Positions 24,429 to 32,395 of a DNA stretch of 53,996 nucleotides are shown one piece after another. The notes under the pieces were generated by a model. That model was given only the letters and a program-made list of their open reading frames with translations. It made no database searches and was not told the DNA's origin. The position numbers were made by a program, and so were the translations under genes. The stretch comes from Enterocloster asparagiformis (GTDB lineage Bacteria; Bacillota; Clostridia; Lachnospirales; Lachnospiraceae). The stretch's first letter is position 1; each line of letters opens with the position of its first letter. The DNA lies in contig JAGZSY010000036.1 of NCBI GenBank assembly GCA_018380885.1, positions 1-53,996 of the forward strand, read 5' to 3'.

Positions 24429-25781
24429 ATGAGGGGAGATTTAACACAGGGAAATGTGATGAAAACGATGCTGTGCTTTGCGGTTCCGATTATTTTAGGG
24501 AATTTGCTGCAGCAGTGTTACAATGTGGCGGACACGCTGATTGTGGGCCGGTTTCTCGGCGCCGACGCGCTGGCGGCAGTGGGGTCCGCCTTTGCCCTGA
24601 TGACCTTTCTGACCTCCATTTTGCTGGGACTCTGCATGGGCAGCGGCGCCGTGTTCTCCATTCGCTTTGGCCAGCGGGACGAAGAGCGCCTGAAGGAAGG
24701 GATGTGCGCCTCCTTTGCCCTGATTTTTGTGCTGACCGCGGCGTTAAACCTGCTGGCGTTTGCCGGCATTGACGGCATCATCGCATTTTTGCAGGTCCCC
24801 CGGGATATACGGGGACTGATGCGGGAATATCTGACGGTTATTTTCTGCGGAATCGCGGCCACCTTTCTGTACAACTATTTCGCCTCTTTGCTGCGGGCGG
24901 TAGGCAATTCCGTGGCGCCGCTGATCTTTCTGGCAGTGTCTGCAGTGTTAAACATTGCGCTGGATCTCTGGTTCGTGCTGGGGCTGAGACGCGGCGTTGC
25001 GGGGGCCGCCCTGGCCACGGTGATCGCCCAGTATGTCTCCGGCATCGGCATCGCGCTGTACGCCTGGGTCCGCTGCCCCGGGCTGCGGGTCGGCCGGAGA
25101 CACTGCCGGGTGCGCTGGCACAGTGTCCGGGAGATCGCCGGGTTTTCCATTCTGACCTGCGTCCAGCAGTCGGTGATGAACTTCGGCATCCTTATGGTGC
25201 AGGGCCTGGTCAACAGCTTCGGAACCGCGGTGATGGCGGCCTTTGCCGCCGGAGTCAAAATCGATGCCTTCGCCTATATGCCGGTGCAGGACTTTGGCAA
25301 CGCGTTCTCCACCTTTATCGCCCAGAACTATGGGGCAAAACGCGGGGACCGGATCCGGGCGGGGATAAAGGGCGCGTTCGCCGTCTCGCTTGCGTTCTGC
25401 GCGACGGTATCTCTTCTGGTGTGGATGTTCGCCCGCCCGCTCATGCTGATATTTGTCCGGGAGGATGAGACCGCTATCATCGCCGAGGGGATCCGCTACC
25501 TGCATATTGAGGGCGTATTTTACTGTGGAATCGGCTGCCTGTTTCTGCTGTACGGCCTGTACCGCGCCCTGGAAAAGCCTGGAATGTCGGTGATACTCAC
25601 CATCATGTCTCTGGGGACCCGGGTGGCCCTGGCCTACGCGCTGTCCTCGGTCCCGTCCCTGGGCGTGACCGGAATCTGGTGGTCCGTGCCCATCGGCTGG
25701 GTGCTGGCGGATGTGATCGGGCTTGCATACTATTGGAAAATGAGGGGCAGGCTCTTTGGCTGGATGGGCAAAGGGATATGA
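24429..25781 (+). CDS. MATE-family multidrug/organic-cation efflux transporter
   Basis: 450 residues with about 12 hydrophobic segments. The N-terminal pattern (LCFAVPIILGNLLQQCYNVADTLIVGRFLG) and the second-half start (FSILTCVQQSVMNFGILMVQG) show the two pseudo-symmetric MATE halves. VGSAFALMTFLTSILLG fits the DinF/NorM-like bacterial branch. It uses a Na+ or H+ gradient to export substrates, which cannot be named from sequence. AAAGGAAAG lies upstream of ATG 24429. It is transcribed away from an Lrp-type regulator, which may control it. Confidence 0.9.
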   Translation: MRGDLTQGNVMKTMLCFAVPIILGNLLQQCYNVADTLIVGRFLGADALAAVGSAFALMTFLTSILLGLCMGSGAVFSIRFGQRDEERLKEGMCASFALIFVLTAALNLLAFAGIDGIIAFLQVPRDIRGLMREYLTVIFCGIAATFLYNYFASLLRAVGNSVAPLIFLAVSAVLNIALDLWFVLGLRRGVAGAALATVIAQYVSGIGIALYAWVRCPGLRVGRRHCRVRWHSVREIAGFSILTCVQQSVMNFGILMVQGLVNSFGTAVMAAFAAGVKIDAFAYMPVQDFGNAFSTFIAQNYGAKRGDRIRAGIKGAFAVSLAFCATVSLLVWMFARPLMLIFVREDETAIIAEGIRYLHIEGVFYCGIGCLFLLYGLYRALEKPGMSVILTIMSLGTRVALAYALSSVPSLGVTGIWWSVPIGWVLADVIGLAYYWKMRGRLFGWMGKGI

Positions 25782-25815
25782 TCCCCGTCCGTTGACGGAT
25801 CGCCCGGATATCCGT

Positions 25816-26460
25816 TTATTCCCGGAACGGCAGGGAGAATTGGGGAATGCCGGTGGAATAGGGGGCGATGTCGTACTGCTGGTAGTAGATCACCAGGCCC
25901 TCGGGGGTCAGGTAAAAGCTGTCGGGATTGAAGGCGGTCCGCACAAGGGCGGCGTAGTCGTCAAAGTAGGTGGATGGCTCTTTCTCCAGACGCCGGGCGA
26001 TTCCGGCCTGAATCTGGCTTTGGATGTCCTCCCGCCAGGACGGATTGTGGGGATAGAAGTCGGATAGCTGGAGGCGCTTGCCCGTGGAAAAATCCCAAGT
26101 CTGGGAGGTCCTCAGGGTGGAGCCGTGGGCGCCGCCCTCAAACTCATATTGATCCATGTACAGGCTGACGATACAGCCGGAATTGCAGGTGACACGGAAC
26201 ACAGTCAGAAATTCGAATCCCAGCAGCGGATCGCCGTTTTCCTGTAATTCCTTCAGGTCCTTCACCGCCTGGGGGTACAGGGTGAAACGGCAGTAGGTCT
26301 CCAGGGACTTTGCCCGCAGGCGGTAAAAGCTGTTGACCGCGGCCGCGGCTCTGCGGCTGCAGGTACTGGTGAACTGGGGATAATTGATTTTGTAATTCAG
26401 GGCGGGTGTGTTTTGAAAATACATGGTATCGGACAGGGTGTGCTGGGAAATGGTTTGCAT
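25816..26460 (-). CDS. RsiV-like DUF3298-domain protein
   Basis: 214 residues from the ATG at 26460 (MQTISQHTL) with GAGG upstream; the longer frame to 26604 lacks a site and crosses the divergent promoter area. The core runs from YPQFTS through VSLYMDQYEFEGGAHGSTL to the C-terminal DUF3298 part (GLVIYYQQYDIAPYSTGIPQFSLPF). Anti-sigma factor RsiV and related lysozyme-sensing proteins share this fold, but no membrane anchor or anti-sigma segment is present, so this looks like a stand-alone cytosolic or leaderless form. Function is unknown. Confidence 0.75.
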   Translation of the reverse strand: MQTISQHTLSDTMYFQNTPALNYKINYPQFTSTCSRRAAAAVNSFYRLRAKSLETYCRFTLYPQAVKDLKELQENGDPLLGFEFLTVFRVTCNSGCIVSLYMDQYEFEGGAHGSTLRTSQTWDFSTGKRLQLSDFYPHNPSWREDIQSQIQAGIARRLEKEPSTYFDDYAALVRTAFNPDSFYLTPEGLVIYYQQYDIAPYSTGIPQFSLPFRE

Positions 26461-26604
26461 GGTAAGCCTCGAAACTGTATTTTTACAATATATGGCCGGC
26501 TGGCCGGGAGTATGATTTCGCAGCGGCGCGCTTTTGACCTTTCGAAATAGAGGAAAATCGTATATAATAGATAGAAATGAGCAGCTTATTCGGAGGAGGG
26601 CCAC

Positions 26605-28065
26605 ATGGGTACTGTTGGAAAGCCCGCGCCGGGACGGCTTAAAAGCCGCTTTCCTGACCTTTCATTAAAACAGAAAATGCGCTGGATCGCCGGTCTGGCG
26701 GCTGCGGTGATAATCCTGTCCATAGCCGGTAACCTGGTCGTGTCGGGCTTTGGCCTGCTGGGCTTTGAACGGATTCTGGACAACAACTCCCGGGGATTAA
26801 ACCTGTGGAAGGCGGCGGGCGAGGAGATGCGCACCTTTGACGCCTATGTGAACGAGCGCACCGAGGAGGCGAAGGCGGAGTACGAGGTGGCCAGGGACTA
26901 TACTGCCCGGGCTGTGGCGGAGCTGCCCTTTGACTACCGCAAAATCGGACCGGAGCGGTATGCCAGGACCTGGTCCATCCACAATCTGTACGGCACGTAC
27001 CGGGAGCGCCGGGACAGGTTCCTGGCCGCGCCCCGGGGCGGGGAAGGGTACTTTGAGGAGCTCTACGCCCTGAACCGGGCCCAGCTTTACCTGCAATCCT
27101 ATGCCGGGGACCTGGAGTTTTTGACGGTGGAGGACGGCACCAGGCGCTACCAGGCCCTGCGCCCGCTGTTCGTGCTGATCCCGGCTGCCGCCGTCTTTTT
27201 CGGGGCTGCGGCTGTAGCAGGGGTGCGCCGCCTCAACCGCAGCGCGGACCGGAACCTGATCCGTCCCGTGGTCCAGCTGGCCCAGGACTCGGCCCGCATC
27301 GCGGCGAATGATTTTGACGGTCCTCCGGTGGAGGCGCAGGGCGAGGACGAGATCGCCCAGCTGATCCGTGCGTTCTATCACATGAAGGGCGCTACCAAGG
27401 GCTATATCGCCGCGCTCAAGGACAAGCACGAGGTGGAAAAGCAGCTTGACGCGGTGCGGCTGCAAATGCTGAAAAACCAGATCAATCCCCATTTCCTGTT
27501 CAACACCCTGAATATGATCGCCTCCATGGCCCAGGTGGAGGAGGCGCAGACCACGGAGCAGATGATCACGGCCATGAGCCGCCTGTTCCGCTACAACTTA
27601 AAATCCACGGACAGCGTGATGCCCCTGGAGCGGGAGCTGAAGGTGGTGTCGGATTATATGTATCTCCAGCAGATGCGCTTCGGCAAACGCCTGCGCTTTA
27701 CCACGGACTGTCCGGAGGATACCCTGGACTGGCTGGTTCCCTCCTTTGCGCTCCAGCCGCTGGTGGAGAACGCGATTGTCCACGGCCTGGCGGCCCAAAA
27801 GGAGGGCGGTAAAATCCATATCCGGGCCAGGCGCACGGGAGATCGTTTGTTGCTGCTGGTGTCCGACACAGGCTGCGGAATGGAGCCGGAACGGCTGGCG
27901 CAGATACGCGGCGCGCTGGCAGCCGGGGATGAGAAGAAAACGGGAGTCGGCCTGGGAAACATTTACCGCAGGATTCACGCCATGTACCCGGACGGGGAGA
28001 TGGAGGTGTACAGCGCGGCCGGGCGGGGCACTGTGATCCGACTGGTCATAGGCGCGGCCAGATGA
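26605..28065 (+). CDS. Sensor histidine kinase, YesM/LytS type
   Basis: 486 residues. TM1 about 27-47, an extracytoplasmic helical sensor about 50-185, TM2 about 188-208, a HAMP-like linker, then the HisKA_7TM/YesM phosphoacceptor region: NQINPHFLFNTLN with H296. The HATPase domain has the N box (PLVENAIVHG), G1 (DTGCGM) and G2 (GVGLGNI). It would sense an extracellular ligand and phosphorylate the adjacent AraC-type regulator. Together with the TRAP genes downstream this implies control of solute uptake. GGAGG lies 10 nt before ATG 26605. Confidence 0.9.
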   Translation: MGTVGKPAPGRLKSRFPDLSLKQKMRWIAGLAAAVIILSIAGNLVVSGFGLLGFERILDNNSRGLNLWKAAGEEMRTFDAYVNERTEEAKAEYEVARDYTARAVAELPFDYRKIGPERYARTWSIHNLYGTYRERRDRFLAAPRGGEGYFEELYALNRAQLYLQSYAGDLEFLTVEDGTRRYQALRPLFVLIPAAAVFFGAAAVAGVRRLNRSADRNLIRPVVQLAQDSARIAANDFDGPPVEAQGEDEIAQLIRAFYHMKGATKGYIAALKDKHEVEKQLDAVRLQMLKNQINPHFLFNTLNMIASMAQVEEAQTTEQMITAMSRLFRYNLKSTDSVMPLERELKVVSDYMYLQQMRFGKRLRFTTDCPEDTLDWLVPSFALQPLVENAIVHGLAAQKEGGKIHIRARRTGDRLLLLVSDTGCGMEPERLAQIRGALAAGDEKKTGVGLGNIYRRIHAMYPDGEMEVYSAAGRGTVIRLVIGAAR

Positions 28066-28151
28066 GCTTTATATTTGGGGTTCCGAAGTGTGGCGGCGCA
28101 GGCGCCGTACCGCCGGAAACAGGCAGATAAAAACAGGAGGAGGCGTAAGGT

Positions 28152-28946
28152 ATGATTCGTGTTTTAATTGCGGATGACGAGGGGATCGAGCGCATGGCGC
28201 TGTGCAGAAGGCTGCAAAAGCATTTCGGGGATACGCTTGCCATCTCACAGGCGGAGGACGGGGCAGAGGCTGTGGAGCTGTTCCGGAAGGAGAAAAGCCA
28301 GATTGTGATCATGGATATCGCCATGCCGGTGCTAAACGGCGTGGAGGCGGCGGAGCAGATACGCGGCCTGGACGACGGCTGCGTGATCATTTTCCTCACC
28401 GCCTACGACGAGTTTTCCTACGCCAGGAGGGCGCTGGTGATCAGGGCGCTGGATTATCTGCTAAAGCCCTGCGAGGAGGACGAGCTGGTGGCCGTGATGG
28501 AGGAGGCCATCCGCTTGGCCGAGCTCTGCGCCCAGGGAAGGCCCGCAGGCTATTTCCGGAGTGCAAAGCAGGAGAGCATCCCGGTCCTGGACGAGGAGGA
28601 CGGCGGGGAGAGCCGCATGACCCAGGTAGCGGCCTCCATTCTGGACTATATCCGCCGCAACTATATGAAAGAAATTTCCATGCAGGATGCGGCCAGGGCT
28701 ATGAATTACTCGGACGCCTATTTCTGCAAACTGTTCAAGCAGTGCTTTGACCAGAATTTCACCACCTACCTCACCCATTTCCGCATGGGCGAGGCCAAGA
28801 AGCTGCTTCAGAACCGGGAGATGAATGTGAAGGACGTGAGCGTCCTGGTCGGCTACCCGGACTCCAACTATTTTTCCAAAGTGTTCAAACGGATAACGGG
28901 TATGATTCCATCTGAGTTTCGCGATAGTCAACTTAGACAAAAATAG
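28152..28946 (+). CDS. Response regulator with AraC-type DNA-binding domain (YesN type)
   Basis: 264 residues. The receiver domain spans 1-120, with the acidic pair in LIADDEG, phosphoacceptor D55 (IVIMDIAMP), and the Lys in YLLKPC. The AraC double helix-turn-helix occupies about 158-262 (MQDAARAMNYSDAYFCKLFKQ and VKDVSVLVGYPDSNYFSKVFK). It is the partner of the kinase 87 nt upstream and lies before the TRAP operon that it most likely activates. AGGAGGAGG precedes the ATG. Confidence 0.92.
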   Translation: MIRVLIADDEGIERMALCRRLQKHFGDTLAISQAEDGAEAVELFRKEKSQIVIMDIAMPVLNGVEAAEQIRGLDDGCVIIFLTAYDEFSYARRALVIRALDYLLKPCEEDELVAVMEEAIRLAELCAQGRPAGYFRSAKQESIPVLDEEDGGESRMTQVAASILDYIRRNYMKEISMQDAARAMNYSDAYFCKLFKQCFDQNFTTYLTHFRMGEAKKLLQNREMNVKDVSVLVGYPDSNYFSKVFKRITGMIPSEFRDSQLRQK

Positions 28947-29069
28947 TATCTTAAAATTGTGCAATTTCACATGACCCACAAAAAAACGCCGTATATGTCA
29001 AAATCTTCTTCCCCAATGTCAAAATTTTACGGTACACAATTTCTTCCCCCCGCTTTATAATAAACGTGT

Positions 29070-29098
29070 TGTTAAGAACGTGACAATAAATCTTAACA
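29070..29098. promoter_or_regulatory. Inverted repeat upstream of the TRAP operon
   Basis: TGTTAAGA (29070-29077) and TCTTAACA (29091-29098) form a perfect 8-bp inverted repeat with a 13-nt gap. A TATAAT lies just upstream at 29055 without a good -35, as often at activator-dependent promoters. The 28947-29069 stretch holds no gene. This is a candidate site for the YesN-type regulator or another factor. Confidence 0.45.
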
Positions 29099-29235
29099 GC
29101 TCCGGAGCAGTTATAAGGCCCGGGGGATTTTTTTGCGCAAAAAAGGGAAAAACTTCACAAACGGCAATCGCGAGCCGCTGGTGGAATAGGAATGCTGCAA
29201 ATATGGAAAGCTGTAAGGGAAAGGATTGGTTTACA

Positions 29236-30276
29236 TTGAATAAAATGTTGAAAAGACTGGCTATGGCCGCGCTGGCGGCTGTGACGGCGGCAGGTCTTTC
29301 CGGCTGTGGGGCGGTGACGTCGGGGAAACGTATTATCCGTATATCCCATGCCCAGTCGGAAACACACCCGGAGCATCTGGGGCTGCTGGCATTTAAAGAC
29401 TATGTGGAAGAGCGCTTGGGGGACAAGTACGAGGTGCAAATCTTCCCCAACGAGATTCTCGGCTCCGCCCAGAAGGCCATCGAGCTGACCCAGACGGGCG
29501 CTATCGACTTTGTGGTGGCAGGAACCGCGAACCTGGAAAATTTCGCCGGCGTATACGAAATTTTCAGTATGCCTTACCTCTTTGATTCCGAGGACGTTTA
29601 CAAATCGGTGATGGAGGACACGGACTACATGGAACAGATCTATGAGTCCACCGACGAGGCCGGTTTCCGGGTGGTGACCTGGTACAACGCGGGAACCCGC
29701 AATTTCTATGCCAAGACCCCGATTCATACCCCGGACGACCTGAAGGGAAAAAAGATCCGCGTGCAGCAGAGCCCGGCCAGCGTGGCCATGGTAAACGCCT
29801 TCGGCGCGGCGGCGGCGCCCATGGGCTTCGGCGAGGTTTACACGGCGATCCAGCAGGGCGTGATCGACGGCGCTGAGAACAATGAGCTGGCATTGACCAA
29901 CAACAAGCACGGCGAGGTGGCAAAGTATTACTGCTACAACAAGCACCAGATGGTGCCGGATATGCTGGTGGCGAACCTGAAATTCTTAAACGGCTTAAGC
30001 CCTGAGGAGTATGAGATTTTCAAGGAGGCTGCAGCCCTTTCCACCCAGGTAGAGATGGAAGAGTGGGATAAGAGCATCGAGCAGGCCAAACAGATTGCCG
30101 GGGAGGACATGGGCGTGGAGTTCATCGACGTGGACGTGGACGCCTTCAAGGCCAAGGTGCTGCCTCTCCACGAGCAGATGCTGGAGTCCAACCCCAAGAT
30201 TCGGGACCTCTATGAGCACATCCGCCAGGCCAATGAAAACGCGAAGGGAGGACAGGCAAATGCAGACGCTTCATAA
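29236..30276 (+). CDS. dctP: TRAP transporter solute-binding lipoprotein (DctP)
   Basis: 346 residues from TTG 29236 (MNKMLKRLAM...), chosen because GGAAAGGA lies 10 nt upstream and the lipoprotein signal follows at once. AALAAVTAAGLSGCG is a lipobox with the Cys lipidated. The DctP fold is clear (ISHAQSETHPEHLGLLAFKDYVEERLG; PNEILGSAQKAIELTQTGAIDF; GKKIRVQQSPASVAMVNAFGAAAAPMGFGEVYTAIQQG in sequence, with the ligand-binding Arg in IRVQ and Asn-Glu in GAENNE). It captures an organic acid outside the membrane. It is first in a three-gene overlap-coupled operon. Confidence 0.92.
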   Translation: MNKMLKRLAMAALAAVTAAGLSGCGAVTSGKRIIRISHAQSETHPEHLGLLAFKDYVEERLGDKYEVQIFPNEILGSAQKAIELTQTGAIDFVVAGTANLENFAGVYEIFSMPYLFDSEDVYKSVMEDTDYMEQIYESTDEAGFRVVTWYNAGTRNFYAKTPIHTPDDLKGKKIRVQQSPASVAMVNAFGAAAAPMGFGEVYTAIQQGVIDGAENNELALTNNKHGEVAKYYCYNKHQMVPDMLVANLKFLNGLSPEEYEIFKEAAALSTQVEMEEWDKSIEQAKQIAGEDMGVEFIDVDVDAFKAKVLPLHEQMLESNPKIRDLYEHIRQANENAKGGQANADAS

Positions 30277-30763
30277 TATCCGCAGGAGAATCATGCAGGT
30301 GCTGGGAGTGCTGATCGTGGCCCTGTTCATGCTGATGACGGTGATCGGCACCTACCAGATCGTCACCCGCTACTTTTTCAAACGGCCCAGCACGGTGTCC
30401 GAGGAGCTTTTGACCTACTCCTTCACCTGGATGGCCCTGCTGGCCTCCGCCTATGTGTTCGGCAAACGCGACCACATGCGCATGGGCTTTCTGGCCGACA
30501 AGATTACCGGAAATGCCAGGAAATATCTGGAAATCGCCATTGACCTGCTCACCTTTGCCTTTGCCGGCATCGTGATGGTTTACGGCGGCGTCTCCATCAC
30601 CAAGCTGACCATGATCCAGAACACGGCCTCCCTGCGGGTGCCCATGGGCTACATCTATGCCATCGTGCCGGCCACCGGGGTGCTGATCATGATTTTCAGC
30701 TTTATCAACGCGATGGATATGCTGCACAAGGATTTTAACGAGAAGGGGGAGGCCAGATTATGA
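30260..30763 (+). CDS. dctQ: TRAP transporter small membrane subunit (DctQ)
   Basis: 167 residues from ATG 30260, preceded by GGGAGGA inside the end of dctP (17-nt overlap). Four hydrophobic segments are visible (VLGVLIVALFMLMTVIGTYQIV; TYSFTWMALLASAYVFG; IDLLTFAFAGIVMVYGG; IYAIVPATGVLIMIFSF). The DctQ signature around ELLTYSFTWMALL and KRDHMRM is present. It links the binding protein to DctM in the membrane. The ATG of dctM overlaps its stop. Confidence 0.9.
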   Translation: MQTLHNIRRRIMQVLGVLIVALFMLMTVIGTYQIVTRYFFKRPSTVSEELLTYSFTWMALLASAYVFGKRDHMRMGFLADKITGNARKYLEIAIDLLTFAFAGIVMVYGGVSITKLTMIQNTASLRVPMGYIYAIVPATGVLIMIFSFINAMDMLHKDFNEKGEARL

Positions 30764-32067
30764 ATATAGCAGTTGTCTGCGGACTGATTATTTTAGTGCT
30801 GTTGCTGGTGATGCTTTTGGCGGGCGTGCCTATTTCGGTGGCCTTAGCGGTATCCTCCATCTGCGCCATTCTCCCCGTGCTGGACGTGGGGCGCGGCGTT
30901 CTGACCGGCGCGCAGCGTATATTTTCCGGTATCTCGGTGTTCAGCCTGCTCGCCATCCCGTTTTTCATCCTGGCGGGCAATATCATGAACAAGGGCGGCA
31001 TCGCCATCCGGCTGATCAACTTTGCAAAGCTGTTCACCGGCAATATCCCCGGCGCTCTGGCCCACACCAACGCGGTGGCTAACATGCTGTTCGGCGCCAT
31101 CTCCGGCTCCGGCACGGCGGCGGCCTCCGCAATGGGTTCCATCATCGGACCCATCGAGGAGGAGGAGGGCTATGACCGCGATTTCTCTGCGGCGGCCAAC
31201 ATTGCCACGGCTCCCACGGGCCTGCTGATCCCTCCCAGCAACGTGATGATTACTTATTCCCTGGTCAGCGGCGGCACCTCGGTGGCGGCTCTGTTCATGG
31301 CAGGGTATATTCCGGGTATTCTCTGGGGCCTGGCCTGTATGCTGGTGATCTACTACTTTGCCAAGAAAAAGGGCTACCGCAGCACCAGAAAGTACGGAAA
31401 GAGCGAGCGGGTCAAGGTGTTGTTCCAGGCGATCCCCTGCCTGCTGATGATTGTGATCGTAATCGGCGGGATTATCTCCGGCATCTTTACGGCCACCGAG
31501 GGCAGCGTGGTGGCGGTGGTGTACAGCCTGATCCTGTCCCTGTTCTTTTATAAGTCCATCAAGTTTTCAGAGCTGCCGCGCATCTTCCTGGACAGCGCAG
31601 AGATGACGGGTATTATCATTTTCCTGATCGGCGTGTCCAGCATCATGAGCTGGGTGATGGCCTTTACCGGGATTCCCACGGCTGTGTCGGAGGCCATGCT
31701 CTCCATCAGCAACAACCGCTATGTGATCCTGTTCATCATCAATATCCTGCTGCTGATCATCGGAACCTTTATGGACATGACGCCCGCGTGCCTGATCTTT
31801 ACGCCCATTTTCCTGCCCATCTGCCAAGCGCTGGGTATGAACACCGTGCACTTCGGCATCATGATGATCTTCAACCTGTGTATCGGAACCATCACGCCTC
31901 CGGTGGGCACCACTCTGTTCGTGGGCGTCAAGGTGGGCAAGACAAAGATTGAGAATGTGATCAAGCCCCTGTTGGTATATTTTGCGGCCATTTTCATCGT
32001 GCTGCTGCTGGTTTCCTATGTTCCCATCCTGTCTATGTGGCTGCCCGGACTGCTGGGCTATGTATAA
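30760..32067 (+). CDS. dctM: TRAP transporter large membrane subunit (DctM)
   Basis: 435 residues with about 12 hydrophobic segments. Recognisable parts are LLAIPFFILAGNIMNKGGIA, GAISGSGTAAASAMGSI (the re-entrant Ser/Gly region), PTGLLIPPSNVMITYS and GTITPPVGTTLFVG. The subunit moves solute with Na+ in concert with DctP and DctQ. Its start overlaps dctQ by 4 nt (ATGA). Confidence 0.93.
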   Translation: MNIAVVCGLIILVLLLVMLLAGVPISVALAVSSICAILPVLDVGRGVLTGAQRIFSGISVFSLLAIPFFILAGNIMNKGGIAIRLINFAKLFTGNIPGALAHTNAVANMLFGAISGSGTAAASAMGSIIGPIEEEEGYDRDFSAAANIATAPTGLLIPPSNVMITYSLVSGGTSVAALFMAGYIPGILWGLACMLVIYYFAKKKGYRSTRKYGKSERVKVLFQAIPCLLMIVIVIGGIISGIFTATEGSVVAVVYSLILSLFFYKSIKFSELPRIFLDSAEMTGIIIFLIGVSSIMSWVMAFTGIPTAVSEAMLSISNNRYVILFIINILLLIIGTFMDMTPACLIFTPIFLPICQALGMNTVHFGIMMIFNLCIGTITPPVGTTLFVGVKVGKTKIENVIKPLLVYFAAIFIVLLLVSYVPILSMWLPGLLGYV

Positions 32068-32107
32068 AATCTGCACTGTTAGCAGAAACTGGATAATATC
32101 CAGAGGA

Positions 32108-32136
32108 TTGACGGCTTGAAAAATTTCCCGTATAAT
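32108..32136 (+). promoter_or_regulatory. Strong sigma-A promoter upstream of the Na/Pi transporter leader
   Basis: TTGACG at 32108 and perfect TATAAT at 32131, spaced 17 nt. It lies about 260 nt before the ATG, leaving a long structured leader. Confidence 0.7.
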
Positions 32137-32139
32137 GAA

Positions 32140-32298
32140 CCGGTGTGAGACAAGTGAAAATAAAACACAGAGGAAGAGGTTATACGAGAGAGATGGGCAC
32201 CGGACAGTGGAAGAAAAGCCTCAGAAAGCATATTAGCGATTGACGGATAAGGCATGACCTGCGATTCTTTATGGATGGCAGGCTGTGCCTTATTTTTT
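32140..32298 (+). ncRNA. Structured leader with terminator (unassigned attenuator or small RNA)
   Basis: CCGGTG (32140-32145) can pair with CACCGG (32198-32203), closing an internal region. A long hairpin follows: ATAAGGCA (32247-32254) pairs with TGCCTTAT (32286-32293), with an inner CCTGC/GCAGG stem, and then a T run to 32298. The transporter ATG is a further 98 nt on. The layout suits transcription attenuation or a free small RNA. It does not match any riboswitch consensus I know. Confidence 0.4.
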
Positions 32299-32395
32299 CG
32301 CCCCGGCGCCATGGATCTCAGGCGCGTCCTGCGGATATTGCTCCGCTGCCGCGGCCTTCAGATGGGCCTCTTCAAAAAACAAAGGGAGAAATGAA

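Noticed and set aside
24948..25505. 185-codon minus-strand frame and similar long frames opposite GC-rich host genes
   Set aside because: They are mirror frames of clear genes (here the MATE gene), without ribosome sites or recognisable products.
29080..29235. N-terminal extension of the dctP frame
   Set aside because: It covers the inverted repeat and lacks a ribosome site; the lipoprotein signal starts at 29236.
31567..32076. 169-codon minus-strand frame opposite dctM
   Set aside because: His/Gln/Asp-rich product typical of the antisense of membrane-protein codons.
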